From: Anagrus nilaparvatae
Taxonomy: Eukaryota; Arthropoda; Insecta; Hymenoptera; Mymaridae
NCBI GenBank assembly: GCA_022575985.1
Contig: JAKSXM010000007.1
Location: 67,486,501-67,550,500 of the forward strand
Length of the DNA: 64,000 nucleotides
Direction: 5' to 3'
Part shown: positions 13,301 through 23,622 of the stretch, piece by piece
How the letters are laid out: every line of letters begins with the position of its first letter
Numbering within the stretch: position 1 is the first letter of the stretch
Position numbers and translations under genes: made by a program
Notes under the pieces: model-generated
What the model was told of the DNA's origin: nothing
Seen by the model: the letters and a program-made list of their open reading frames with translations, nothing else
The model's database searches: none

Positions 13301-13428
13301 ACATTTATACTATTCGAATAAATATATAAAAGTATCATTGTATTTTATATAAATTAAATTATAGATTCGTTTATATGACTTAATATAATTCAATAAATAA
13401 TAAAAAAAAAATTTATTTTATGTTACAG
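10343..13428. other. AT-rich DNA before the first visible CUB exon
   Basis: No coding exon was recognised here. If the CUB gene begins upstream, this is part of its preceding intron. At 13078-13122 the minus strand carries gaagactgaaaatattcgaa then acgtgggc, a Penelope-like-element tail type of motif. Confidence 0.45.
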
Positions 13429-13585
13429 GAAATTTTGAGACTGACGGTCATATAATGTCTAATTCATTGTGTGATTACCAATTTTTAAGTTCACCATTTA
13501 CACCACAACATGGATATTTTTATTCACCACGTTATCCATCTTCGTATCCAGAAAATATTCGATGTTCATATCAATTTAGTGCAAG
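13429..13585 (+). CDS. CUB-domain protein, exon a (N-terminal half of CUB domain)
   Basis: Internal exon with acceptor tgttacag (ending at 13428) and donor gtaaat (from 13586). It is read with two bases completing an upstream codon and ends two bases into a codon. The translation includes LCDYQFLSSPFTPQHGYFYS and PSSYPENIRCSYQF: the first two cysteines of a CUB domain, with the family pattern of G.(F/Y).SP.YP..YP....C.(Y/W). CUB domains are extracellular beta-sandwich binding modules. The arrangement recalls insect suppressor-of-lurcher-like or neuropilin/tolloid-like proteins, but I do not assign a name. No start codon or signal peptide is present, so the gene begins further upstream, probably outside the window. 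Confidence 0.85.
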
Positions 13586-13951
13586 GTAAATTTTTTATCT
13601 TTAACATTATCTTCCCTTTAAATACACTATGAAAAATATAGAGTATTGCCAAGCTATGCGAAGTTGACGCAACCTAAGCGCGAAGGTAAATACGGCGAAG
13701 CGAATATTTACTCGAATCAACTTAAACACTGACTTGACGGGAGATCCCGTAATTCAATTGAAAGCAAGCTTCTTTCAGCAAAATACTAGCTTGATACAAA
13801 AAATGTAATTGGGCTAATTTAAGCTAATTCGAATTTGTTATATCCAAATATAACATTGAAATAAATTCAAGCTTATCTTAGACATAAAAAAAATATAGTA
13901 CAAGCCCGTAAATATAATAATATTTATATTATACTCCCTGATTTAGGGAGC

Positions 13952-14836
13952 TATAACTCCCTGAAATTTCTGACATCTCCTCGAATACCTTCGGGATGAA
14001 AATGGACCGTATGAGGGAAAACTGATATCCTGGAGGAAAAATTTTTAATTTTTCATCCAAAACAATTTTCCAATTTTCCAATATGGCGGACCAAAAAACA
14101 TGAAAATAAAAACTTTCTACATTACCTAAGGGTTTTCGGGGTCAAGAAAAACGTTTTTATGAATGAAAATTTTAATTTTTTTGCCTCAGCAAATTTTCCA
14201 ATTTTCCAAGATGGCGGACCAAAAAACATGTAAATAAAAACTTCATAAAAACGATTTTCTCGACCTCTAAACCCCTTTGCAATGTAAAAAGTTTATTCTA
14301 AAATGTTTTTTGGTCCGCCATATTGGAAAATTGGAAAATATGCTGGGGCAAAAAAATTCCAATTTTCTTTCATAAAAAGGTTTTTCTCGACCTCGAAAAC
14401 CCCCTTGCAATGTAAAAACCTTATTCTGAAATGTTTTTTGGTCCGCCATATTGGAAAATTGGAAAATATGCTGGGGCAAAAAAATTCCAATTTTCATTCA
14501 TAAAAAGGTTTTTCTCGACCTCGAAAACTCCCTTGCAATGTAAAAAGCTTATTCTGAAATGTTTTTTGGTCCGCCATATTGGAAAATTGGAAAATTTGCT
14601 GGGGCCAAAAAATTAAAATTTTCATTAATAGAAACGTTTTTGTAGACCTCGAAAACCCCCAGATAATGTAGAAAGTTTCTATATTCATGTTTTTTGGTCC
14701 GCCATCTTGGAAAATTGGAAAATTGTTTTGGATGAAAAATTAAAAATTTTTCCTCCAGGATATCAGTTTTCACTCGTACGGTCCATTTTCATCCCGAAGG
14801 TATTCGAGGAGATGATAGAAATTTCAGGGAGTTATA
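13952..14836. repeat. Foldback element built of 128 bp repeats
   Basis: The ends are long near-perfect inverted repeats: tataactccctgaaatttct, then catctcctcgaataccttcg and gatgaaaatggaccgta, recur inverted at 14760-14836. The interior repeats a unit containing ttttttggtccgccatattg. Copies on the right start at 14303, 14431, 14559 and 14687, an exact 128 bp period; inverted copies of the same unit make up the left arm (14060-14240). Several 60-76 codon open frames through the array are by-products of the period and are not genes. Confidence 0.88.
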
Positions 14837-14941
14837 ACTAACACTTAAGTCAAATATATAGTTACCGGATTCAGCCTAATATTAAGTTGACCTGAGTCTA
14901 AAAGACAGCTATTTTAACAAATATACGTCAGCTGATTCAAG

Positions 14942-14946
14942 GTTGG
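14942..14946. repeat. Target-site duplication of BEL element, left copy
   Basis: gttgg directly precedes the left LTR and the same five bases directly follow the right LTR (23623-23627). Five bp is normal for BEL/Pao integrases. Confidence 0.9.
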
Positions 14947-15925
14947 TGTAAATAAATATTAAAATTAAAGGAAAGGAAAAGGATAGGATATTTGAGGTTA
15001 TTTTATTTTATTAAAACTTTATTAAAAACACACTTAAAACTAAATAAACCTGACTTGAGTCTTATTCTGAGCAATCGTCCTTACGTATAATTTAATTGTG
15101 CCCGCCCTGAAAAGGGCCTGGACTTATATTGTTCTTGGTGACGCTGCTCAGAAAGATAATAACCTAACACAAACACACACACTCACATTCACACTAAATA
15201 AACAAAAAAATACCTGGTATCCGCACGAAACGTCAACTGGACCACGTCCAGTCGCGGCCTTTCAGCCCACCTTTTGCACACTGACCGGAACTCTTCCGGT
15301 CACGGTCTTAAAATAAAGACCCACTTTTTACCACCTTGGCCAAGCTGTGATATTCTCCACCAGGTATCCTCGCAAAATTTATCTTCGACAGGCACACACA
15401 CTCGAAAAACAAGAAATTCACCACCTCCTTGAACAGCGTTTGCAGGAACGGAATTCTCGAACTCGGTCAATGAAAATATATGAAGCGTCTTTTCACCAAG
15501 AACTCTGAGTAGAGAATGAACTCCGCCCGCGACGTTAAAAACGCGTATGAGTCTCGCATCTCTCTGTCTCTTTCCACGCGCGCGCTAATTGGGCGAAAAT
15601 AAAGTTACTATACTAGGGACTTATTCTTGTAAAACACGAATTTATTATTTTTTAAAATTTAATAAAATAAATAGACGCGAATATTAAATATTTTTAACCT
15701 GAATCGCGAAATAAAGAAATTATACTATGATTAATCGTAATTAAACAATTCATGTTATTTTTTATTGTTATAATTTGGTATAATTCTTATGGCATTACCG
15801 GTCGGTAACGCCATCTTCATGATCCAACGAGAAGTCGTCTTTCGCGTCCACCTGTCGTGAAATCGAAATACGTCTTCTAGAAGATCATGGAAATATTGAA
15901 CGAAAATCCGCGAGATTAATTAACA
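14947..15925 (-). repeat. BEL/Pao LTR (3' LTR in element orientation)
   Basis: A 979 bp direct repeat running from tgtaaataaa to attaattaaca on the plus strand, so TG...CA ended. By eye it is identical over its full length to 22644-23622. It contains the palindrome ttaccggtcggtaa near 15795. A purine-rich stretch just inside it on the minus strand (cgggtggagaat, 15926-15937) is the probable polypurine tract. A 72-codon plus-strand open frame inside both LTRs is antisense to the element and is not treated as a gene. Confidence 0.95.
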
Positions 15926-15966
15926 ATTCTCCACCCGGTGCGAGAATTCGAAATTGGAGCACCTAC

Positions 15967-18900
15967 TTACGAGACGTCTGAAGCTAAGTCTAATTTTATT
16001 ATTTTGGCAACTGAACGTTCTAATTCGCCTAACTGAGTTTTAAGAATCACGCGTCTTATTCTACCATCAGAACCTGGTATCAATTTGTGAACTATCCCCT
16101 TTTTCCACTGATTACGAGGAGCTAAATTGTCACATATAAGTACTACATCGCCGACTTTAACAGGGGGACTCTCGGAGGTCCATTTCATTCTAGGGAGCAA
16201 AGAAGGTAGATATTCTTTAATCCAGCGTGTCCAAAATTCGTCAGCTAATTGTTGAGCATAAACCCATTGTTTCCGATAACTCCCACTTAACATTTCATAT
16301 CTACGAGGAGTTGAAAATTTTGAAGAAGCACCAAAGAGTAAATGATTGGGAGTTAAAGCTTCTTGATCGTCTAATTCAGGAGATACAAAGGTAATAGGCC
16401 GAGAATTTACAGTATGTTCTGCTTCAGCGAAAAGGGTTCGAAGAACTTCTTCGCGAGGAGTTTTGGTTAATAAGGTTGCAGTTATAGCACGTTTCACGCT
16501 TTTAATTAATGATTCCCAGACTCCACCCATATGGGGTGTAGCCGGAGGGATGAAATACCACTTTGAACCCATACTAGTGCCATAGTCAGTCAATTTTTGA
16601 AAATTTAAATTCGCTAAAGCTTGTTTTAGCTCTTCATGAGCTCCACGTAGATTCGTGCCATTATCCGAATAGAAGACTGACGGTTGGCCACGCCTTGCCG
16701 TCATCCTCTGTATCGCCATAATGCACGAATCAGCAGATAAAGTATCTGCTATTTCAAGATGAACTGCCCTCATAGTTAGGCAAGTAAACAAAACACCCCA
16801 ACGTTTTTCTCTTCTTCTACCTATGGCTACTGTAAAAGGTCCAAAGTAGTCAATTCCACAATGAGAAAAAGGATTAGAACCGTGAGCCAATCTTCCGGTA
16901 GGAAGATCACTCATTCTGGGTATCGCAGGTTTATTAAATCTTAGCTGACATTCTGCACAATGGGTAGTTATACTTCGCAACGCCCCCCGCAATCTTGTTA
17001 TCCAGTATTTTTGTCTTATTTCATTTACTACCGTTTGAGTATTAGAGTGATTAAATATAACATGATAATGAGCAATAAGTAAGCGAACAACTGGATGATT
17101 CCCTTTCAAAATTACGGGGTCATTGCAAAATTCAACCGCGTTTTGAATTTTAGAAGCACGACCTTGAACTCTCAAAATTCCGCCGTTGTCCAAATAAGGT
17201 GTAAGTTTTAAAATGTGACTATTAAGGGGTAATGGCTTATTCGATTTTAAAGCTTTGGATTCCATGCTAAAATCTTGGGCTTGAGCTTCTATCAACCAAA
17301 GATTTTCAGCTTCTATTAAATCCTCCACTTCAACATCGATACGATTCCAACCTCTAAATTTATCCATAGCAACTGAAACACGAGCTGTTGATCCAAGTAA
17401 ACGAGACCATTTACTGAATCTTAAGGGGTCTGGTAAACGAGAATTACGCTCATAAACTACCATACAAGATGCTTTTGCTTCTAAACGCGATTTTTGCTTA
17501 TATTCTTCCTTTGAAATAGGAGGTTGGGCGGGCCATAATTGCTCCTTTTTGCTTAAGAATTCAGGACCTCTTTGCCAAAATCCATTAGGACCCAAATCTA
17601 AATTTTTTGACTTAGTTGCAAGATCAGCAGGATTATCAGAAGAAGAAATCCAACGCCACGAATTTACGTCACTTAATTCATCAATTTCCCCTAATCTATT
17701 AGCTACATACATTTGATAATTACGAGGATCTGATTTAATCCAACACAATACTGTCCGAGAATCAGACCAAAATATTTTTCGATCAAATTTTATTTGAGAA
17801 TCTTTAACAATTGAATCTGCAAGTCTAGCGCCAACTAGAGCAGCCTGTAATTCTAATCTTGGTATAGAATGTGCTTTTAAAGGAGTGACGTAACTTTTAC
17901 TAGCTATTATTCGCGTACTGATTTTACCGTTATTATATAAAGCGCGAGAATAAGCTACTGCGGCATAAGCCTTTTCACTGGCATCACAAAACGTGTGTAA
18001 TTCTATAAAAATGGGCTTGTAATCAAATTCAAACAAACAACGCGGTATTTTACAATCGTTAGTTTTAGGAAGATCAGAAATCCAAGCCTGCCACTCGTTA
18101 GCGCTATCCTCGCTTATGGGTTCGTCCCAATCTGTACCACGTCTCCAAACATCTTGTAATATAATTTTAGCACGTATAGTAAAAGGATTTAAAAAACCGA
18201 GAGGATCATATAAGGACATCACTGATCTCAAAATTTCACGCTTAGTAGGTACTTTATGAGATTTTTCATTAACGCGAGCCACTTTTTCCATACGAAGTGC
18301 GAAATTCAAAGTATCAGTAAATGTGTCCCATTGCATTCCTAAAGCTTTATCGACACCTGAACCCTCTAAATTTATTTGATTAGAATTTTTCCCAATTTCT
18401 TTAGCATTACTGACCCATTCATGCATTTGAAAATTAGCGTGAGAATTTATAAAAGTGACTTCTTTAATACGTTTTTGAGCTTCTTCAACCGAATCTAAAG
18501 ACTCTAAATAGTCATCCATATAAGTACAATTAATCAAAGCATTAGCCGAATCAGGATGACTGTCTAAAAACATTTCTGCATTACGATTTTTAACATACAA
18601 AGCACTACAAGGAGAACTTTTTGAACCAAAAATTAAAGAAGTCATTTTATAGATTTTAGGGGGAGAAGAACGATCTTGACCCCGCCATAGAAAACACTGA
18701 TATTTTTGATCAGATTCTTTGACTTTAACGCGCAAAAACATATCTTTTATGTCCCCTTTAATGGCCACGCGGCCCTTTCTGAACGATAATAAAATTCCAA
18801 ATAGAGATTTTAGTAAATCTGGACCAGCTAATAAAGAATTATTATAACTAACACCAGCGTATTCATAAGCGGCATCAAGAACTACTCGTACTTTATCTAA

Positions 18901-19857
18901 ATTCTCAGATTTTTGAACTCCAAAATGAGGAAGAAACCATGAATCGCGAGGAACTGAATCACTTAAAACAGCATAACCTTCAGAAATAAGCCTATTTATT
19001 TCCTTATAATATAAGGCTGCATAAACCGGGTCTCGATCTAACTTGCGTTCCACTGCTTTTAAACGGGATAAAGCTCCCTCAAAATTATTGGGTAAACGCA
19101 AATCATCTTGAGCCCATAATAAACCTGTTTCCCAGTATCCATCACAATAGCGAGTCGTTTTTTCAAGAATACTTAAGGCTCGTTCATCTGATTTAGATTT
19201 TCGAGCGACCTTTCCTACACCTAAGCTCTCTAAAGCAAAGTATTGTTTCACTAACTCATGCAAATTTTCATCGGAGTTACTACCCGCCTTCTCAGTCACA
19301 GAAAAAGAAGAAGCTTTTGATATGTGAAATAAACTACGTTTTGCTGGTTGAATTGATTTCATATTTCCATGAACCACCCACCCCAAATGAGTAAGTGAGG
19401 CAACTGGTTCATTTTTGTTCCCTTCGCGCAATTTACGAGAAACTATCAAATCCCAATTATCTTGTCCTAATAATATTCGAGGCCTTTCATATTCAAAGGT
19501 ACTCAATTCTAAATCGCGTAAATGACTATAACTTTGTATAGTTTCCTTATTTAAAGAGCGAGGAGGTAATTTAAGACTTTCAATAACATAAATCCCGTTT
19601 AAATCATGAAATTTAGAATTGAGCACGTTTGAGACAGAACAATTTACCCTAGCAGTAATTCTTGTATCTAAAGGGGTTTCATTTAAACCATCTAAATGAA
19701 GAGTCGCGCGGGCTCCTTTTAGGCCTATGGATGAAGCTGTATCACGATCAATTAGAGATACTGAAGAACCTTCATCCAGAAACGCTAAAATTTTCATTTT
19801 TTCTCGCGGCCCTTTTAAATTTACCGGCAAAACTTTGAGAAGCGGGAATGAATCTAG
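15967..19857 (-). CDS. pol: BEL/Pao Pol polyprotein (protease, RT, RNase H, integrase)
   Basis: The frame follows the gag UGA directly, with no frame change, so it is probably made as a Gag-Pol readthrough product. The first in-frame TTG (19830) is not needed as a start; numbering here counts from it (1287 residues). Aspartic protease: AFLDEGSSVSLID at residues 16-28. Reverse transcriptase: about 270-480, with the catalytic YMDD at 437-440. RNase H: CDAS (616), LELQAA (660), WSDS (690) and NPADLATK (about 736). Integrase: H-H-C-C zinc region about 921-961, then catalytic Asp994 (GIDYFGPF), Asp1056 (SDNGTN) and Glu1106 (GGVWESLIK). A DUF5641-like C-terminal region (VKVGDVVLICDN) follows. No internal stop or frameshift; all key residues are present. 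It copies and integrates the element. Confidence 0.95.
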   Translation of the reverse strand, partial: LDSFPLLKVLPVNLKGPREKMKILAFLDEGSSVSLIDRDTASSIGLKGARATLHLDGLNETPLDTRITARVNCSVSNVLNSKFHDLNGIYVIESLKLPPRSLNKETIQSYSHLRDLELSTFEYERPRILLGQDNWDLIVSRKLREGNKNEPVASLTHLGWVVHGNMKSIQPAKRSLFHISKASSFSVTEKAGSNSDENLHELVKQYFALESLGVGKVARKSKSDERALSILEKTTRYCDGYWETGLLWAQDDLRLPNNFEGALSRLKAVERKLDRDPVYAALYYKEINRLISEGYAVLSDSVPRDSWFLPHFGVQKSENLDKVRVVLDAAYEYAGVSYNNSLLAGPDLLKSLFGILLSFRKGRVAIKGDIKDMFLRVKVKESDQKYQCFLWRGQDRSSPPKIYKMTSLIFGSKSSPCSALYVKNRNAEMFLDSHPDSANALINCTYMDDYLESLDSVEEAQKRIKEVTFINSHANFQMHEWVSNAKEIGKNSNQINLEGSGVDKALGMQWDTFTDTLNFALRMEKVARVNEKSHKVPTKREILRSVMSLYDPLGFLNPFTIRAKIILQDVWRRGTDWDEPISEDSANEWQAWISDLPKTNDCKIPRCLFEFDYKPIFIELHTFCDASEKAYAAVAYSRALYNNGKISTRIIASKSYVTPLKAHSIPRLELQAALVGARLADSIVKDSQIKFDRKIFWSDSRTVLCWIKSDPRNYQMYVANRLGEIDELSDVNSWRWISSSDNPADLATKSKNLDLGPNGFWQRGPEFLSKKEQLWPAQPPISKEEYKQKSRLEAKASCMVVYERNSRLPDPLRFSKWSRLLGSTARVSVAMDKFRGWNRIDVEVEDLIEAENLWLIEAQAQDFSMESKALKSNKPLPLNSHILKLTPYLDNGGILRVQGRASKIQNAVEFCNDPVILKGNHPVVRLLIAHYHVIFNHSNTQTVVNEIRQKYWITRLRGALRSITTHCAECQLRFNKPAIPRMSDLPTGRLAHGSNPFSHCGIDYFGPFTVAIGRRREKRWGVLFTCLTMRAVHLEIADTLSADSCIMAIQRMTARRGQPSVFYSDNGTNLRGAHEELKQALANLNFQKLTDYGTSMGSKWYFIPPATPHMGGVWESLIKSVKRAITATLLTKTPREEVLRTLFAEAEHTVNSRPITFVSPELDDQEALTPNHLLFGASSKFSTPRRYEMLSGSYRKQWVYAQQLADEFWTRWIKEYLPSLLPRMKWTSESPPVKVGDVVLICDNLAPRNQWKKGIVHKLIPGSDGRIRRVILKTQLGELERSVAKIIKLDLASDVS

Positions 19858-19860
19858 TCA
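19852..19860 (-). promoter_or_regulatory. Leaky stop codon UGA-CUA-G between gag and pol
   Basis: On the minus strand gag ends TCA TCT TGA and continues CTA GAT TCA in the same frame (start of gag 21648 and pol residue 1 at 19830 differ by 606 codons). UGA followed by CUA (here CUAG) is the best-known eukaryotic readthrough context. This predicts low-level Gag-Pol by stop suppression rather than frameshifting. Confidence 0.75.
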
Positions 19861-21648
19861 AGATGATTTTGAGCTACCTTGAGTGGAGTTAACTGAGGAA
19901 GTAGGGCGATTAGAAGATTTTCCTTTGGTAAAATGCAATAAAAAGTGATGAGGCCGACCACATTTGTCTCCTGATGCAACCAATTTATTGCATGAAGCAG
20001 CTTTACATTCTCTCGACACGTGATCCTTAAGTATACACAAGCACTTATAACAACGCTCCGCCTTAAGAGTTTTAACCCAACGCCATCTATCATCGCTTGA
20101 TAACTTTAAAAATTCCTTACAATTGCGAATCAAATGTTCTTTATCAGAACAGTAGTAGCATGCAGAATTTCGAGGTTTAGAAGAACTGCTTTCACCAACT
20201 AAGAATACTCGCCTGCTTGAATTATGATTATTACCACGATTATCATTTCGTTTATTTGAGTGATTTGCATCAAATTTATTCGAATCTCGATTAGTATTAC
20301 CAAACATGGAAACAGTACCAGCAAAGCTAGCTAAGGAAGCTTCTCTATCTAAAAATTCACCTAAAGTTTCTAAAGATGGGGTCTCGCCTTTACCTGCTAC
20401 AAATTCATTGTATTTTGAAACCATGACTAAAGGTAATTTACCTATTGTTTCCCTAATTAGGTCAATATTATAGAGATAACCTCTATTTCCTAAATTAATC
20501 ATGGCTGCGACATTGTTTTTGACGGTGGCAGCAAAGGGTACGATGTTCATTTTATTAGAAGTCAGTTTAGGCAAATCTCTAATAGCGGCAACTAATCTAA
20601 GGATGACTTCTTCCGTATTACCAAATTGCCGTTCAAGGGCATTCATAATTTCGCGACCACTAGTACTTGTCATCATTAGACTTTGCACCGCTTGTAGAGC
20701 TTTGCCCTTAAGGCACCTATGAAGACGGATAGCATTATCAGAATCGCTGTAAGATCCAGCTTTTGTTGTTTGATCAAAGCTATTTTTGAAATGCAACCAA
20801 TTAAAAATATCGCCATCGAAGGTTAAGTCTCGTTTTTCAATAGCTAGTCGATTTAAAAGAGCATGGTTATTGTCAGAAGAACCAGAGGAAGTGGAAGGGT
20901 TTGAAGAATTAAAGGCTTGAATAACGGCTCTAGAAATTGTAGCAGATAAATCATTATTGATAAGAGAAGGAGGGATCTCATTGAAAACTGTTCGAGTAGT
21001 TGTGGCCGTAGCCAATTGTAATTCGATTTGCCGTTTTTCGGCTTCAATGATTCTAAGTTTTGCTTGATTTTCCTCAATGTCAAGCTCAGCTTTGCGCTTG
21101 CGCAAGTTGACTTCGTCAAGAAGGACAGGCTGGGCATCAACATTGTCTAAAGCAGGCTCGTTTTGAAGATCCCTATTATCAAATTCCTCTCCTCGATTTA
21201 AATTTAAAGGCTCGACATCATCGAATACAAGACCCTCACCTACGGCGTCGTGCTCTCGTGGAGGAGGTTGATAACGGCCTCTACCTTGGGCGGCATCGCC
21301 CCGCCCTCGGTTGAGTCCGCGAACCATTCCACGACCACGATTAAAATCTTGATTTGCGGCCATTAAAACATCAATTTCAGGAATTGAACTATTAGGAGAA
21401 TCAAGGCGAGGAGGAACTGGCAATCGTCTCAAATTATAATTATTATTCCTTGCATTGGGTACAAGATCAAACTCCTGTGCCCGTTGCAAGCCGCCACGAC
21501 CGGGTGCGCCGCGTAGCGCTCCGCGAGCTCCACGAGCTCCACGAACAACAAGGGCAACTGGCGGTTGCACAACAACAGGAGCACCACGCCCCACACCACG
21601 ACCCCGTCCTCTACCTGGACGTCTGCCAGCACGTTTGCGACGAGCCAT
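19858..21648 (-). CDS. gag: BEL/Pao Gag protein
   Basis: 596 codons from ATG (MARRKRAGRRPGRGRG). The first ~55 residues are an Arg/Gly-rich low-complexity segment, likely RNA-binding. A predicted helical/coiled segment follows around 175-225 (LRKRKAELDIEENQAKLRII), then the capsid-like region (about 255-440). The C-terminus carries zinc knuckles: CYYCSDKEHLIRNC at 497-510 (CX2CX4HX4C), a second C-H-C cluster at 533-548 (CYKCLCILKDHVSREC) and a third CNK...CGRPHH group. This is the usual BEL-type Gag layout. Gag forms the particle and binds the element RNA. It ends at a UGA that appears designed to be leaky. Several shadow open frames on both strands inside it were ignored. Confidence 0.93.
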   Translation of the reverse strand: MARRKRAGRRPGRGRGRGVGRGAPVVVQPPVALVVRGARGARGALRGAPGRGGLQRAQEFDLVPNARNNNYNLRRLPVPPRLDSPNSSIPEIDVLMAANQDFNRGRGMVRGLNRGRGDAAQGRGRYQPPPREHDAVGEGLVFDDVEPLNLNRGEEFDNRDLQNEPALDNVDAQPVLLDEVNLRKRKAELDIEENQAKLRIIEAEKRQIELQLATATTTRTVFNEIPPSLINNDLSATISRAVIQAFNSSNPSTSSGSSDNNHALLNRLAIEKRDLTFDGDIFNWLHFKNSFDQTTKAGSYSDSDNAIRLHRCLKGKALQAVQSLMMTSTSGREIMNALERQFGNTEEVILRLVAAIRDLPKLTSNKMNIVPFAATVKNNVAAMINLGNRGYLYNIDLIRETIGKLPLVMVSKYNEFVAGKGETPSLETLGEFLDREASLASFAGTVSMFGNTNRDSNKFDANHSNKRNDNRGNNHNSSRRVFLVGESSSSKPRNSACYYCSDKEHLIRNCKEFLKLSSDDRWRWVKTLKAERCYKCLCILKDHVSRECKAASCNKLVASGDKCGRPHHFLLHFTKGKSSNRPTSSVNSTQGSSKSS

Positions 21649-22643
21649 TTTTAGTTGAAAATTAAATTAAAAAAAAAATATATAATAATAAATTATAAAA
21701 ATGAATAAATAAGAAATATTGGTGTACTACCTTAATTTATGCTATTTTTATATTTCGGAGTCGATCCAAGTTAAATAAAATTAAATAAAATTAATTAAAT
21801 AAAAAATTTTATTTTGAGGGCCAACTTCACAAATTTTTTCCTATGGGCCAACTTCCTAAATTATATATTGAGGGCCAACTTCCTAAATTTTATATTTAAA
21901 TTAAAATTAAAAAATGAATAAAATGAATAAAACAATTTTTTAATATGTGGGTCAACTTCCTAATTTTTATTAAATTAAATCAAATTCTAATACCAATTAA
22001 AATTTAAAAATAATGACAAAAAATTTTTTAATTTTGAAAGTACTAGAGCCACCTTAATTATTAAAAAATTTCAAATATTAATTTAATGCTAAAATAAAGA
22101 ATGATAAGAGAATTTAATAATACTAATACTAATAACTCAATTTATTTCAAAAAATTTCAATCTAAAAATTATTGCTTTATTAAGCTAAAAATTTCAAGAA
22201 AATCTAAATTATTAAAATTCGCTGAAAAAATATTAATTACTAATTAATTAAACCGATATAAAATAATTAAAAGATATAAGAAATTATTAAAATAATGTAA
22301 CTTATGTGTATTATAAGAAGGGTGCATAAAATGGACGCCGCGACGCACGCTTGAGAAAAGAAACTAAGTTATAGCTGTAACGGAAAAATTAAAAGAGAGA
22401 GAGAGAGAGATGATGCAATTATAAAATTTAAAATTATTATTATTATTCTTATTATTATTATAAAATTAAAATTAAAATTAATTAAAAACTAAAAAAATTA
22501 AAATTAAAATTAATTAATAACTAAATTTGAAATTGAAAATGAAATATGAGCACGAGGACCGCCGCGTGGACGCCGCCGCTCAGACAAGCACTCAAGTCGG
22601 TTTATATGCCGGAATAATTTCCCGGGTTCACGGCACCAAAAAT
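21649..22643 (-). other. BEL 5' leader with primer binding site and 27 bp repeats
   Basis: An AT-rich untranslated leader of about 1 kb. Next to the 5' LTR, read on the minus strand, is tggtgccgtgaacccggg (22625-22640 region), complementary to a tRNA 3' end and so the likely primer binding site; I could not name the tRNA. gggccaacttcctaaatt-type words start at 21818, 21845 and 21872 (exact 27 bp period), with a diverged fourth at 21949. A GA microsatellite (22394-22410) and a TTA/TTC stretch (22434-22460) also lie here. Confidence 0.7.
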
Positions 22644-23622
22644 TGTAAATAAATATTAAAATTAAAGGAAAGGAAAAGGATAGGATATTTGAGGTTATTT
22701 TATTTTATTAAAACTTTATTAAAAACACACTTAAAACTAAATAAACCTGACTTGAGTCTTATTCTGAGCAATCGTCCTTACGTATAATTTAATTGTGCCC
22801 GCCCTGAAAAGGGCCTGGACTTATATTGTTCTTGGTGACGCTGCTCAGAAAGATAATAACCTAACACAAACACACACACTCACATTCACACTAAATAAAC
22901 AAAAAAATACCTGGTATCCGCACGAAACGTCAACTGGACCACGTCCAGTCGCGGCCTTTCAGCCCACCTTTTGCACACTGACCGGAACTCTTCCGGTCAC
23001 GGTCTTAAAATAAAGACCCACTTTTTACCACCTTGGCCAAGCTGTGATATTCTCCACCAGGTATCCTCGCAAAATTTATCTTCGACAGGCACACACACTC
23101 GAAAAACAAGAAATTCACCACCTCCTTGAACAGCGTTTGCAGGAACGGAATTCTCGAACTCGGTCAATGAAAATATATGAAGCGTCTTTTCACCAAGAAC
23201 TCTGAGTAGAGAATGAACTCCGCCCGCGACGTTAAAAACGCGTATGAGTCTCGCATCTCTCTGTCTCTTTCCACGCGCGCGCTAATTGGGCGAAAATAAA
23301 GTTACTATACTAGGGACTTATTCTTGTAAAACACGAATTTATTATTTTTTAAAATTTAATAAAATAAATAGACGCGAATATTAAATATTTTTAACCTGAA
23401 TCGCGAAATAAAGAAATTATACTATGATTAATCGTAATTAAACAATTCATGTTATTTTTTATTGTTATAATTTGGTATAATTCTTATGGCATTACCGGTC
23501 GGTAACGCCATCTTCATGATCCAACGAGAAGTCGTCTTTCGCGTCCACCTGTCGTGAAATCGAAATACGTCTTCTAGAAGATCATGGAAATATTGAACGA
23601 AAATCCGCGAGATTAATTAACA
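22644..23622 (-). repeat. BEL/Pao LTR (5' LTR in element orientation)
   Basis: A 979 bp copy matching 14947-15925. In element orientation it starts TGTTAATTAATCTCGCGG and ends TATTTACA. It should carry the promoter and transcription start; the GC-rich part around 23225-23285 (gcgcgcgcgtggaaagagac on the minus strand) is the only CpG-rich region. No individual promoter element is assigned. Confidence 0.95.

Larger units (their letters stand above)
14947..23622 (-). mobile_element. Apparently intact BEL/Pao LTR retrotransposon
   Basis: An 8676 bp element in the minus orientation: 5' LTR 22644-23622, primer binding site and about 1 kb AT-rich leader, gag 21648-19858, pol continuing to 15967, polypurine tract, 3' LTR 14947-15925, flanked by gttgg duplications. 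Protease, reverse transcriptase, RNase H and integrase motifs are all present in one uninterrupted pol frame, and the LTRs look identical, so the insertion is recent. It lies antisense inside the intron between CUB exons a and b. A Ty3 or Copia assignment is excluded by the BEL-type protease, YMDD polymerase motif and C-terminal DUF5641-like region. No envelope gene is present. Confidence 0.95.

Noticed and set aside
14267..14773. Six overlapping open frames of 60-76 codons on both strands
   Set aside because: They repeat every 128 bp and mirror each other; they are by-products of the foldback array.
15098..15316. A 72-codon plus-strand ORF present identically at 22795-23013
   Set aside because: It lies inside both LTRs, antisense to the element; identity follows from LTR identity and no motif is present.
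19828..19860. Frameshift between gag and pol of the BEL element
   Set aside because: Start of gag and the pol frame differ by a whole number of codons, and the only interruption is one UGA.
20501..21665. Other open frames overlapping gag on both strands
   Set aside because: Shadows of the Arg/Gly-rich, GC-richer gag 5' end and of the capsid region.
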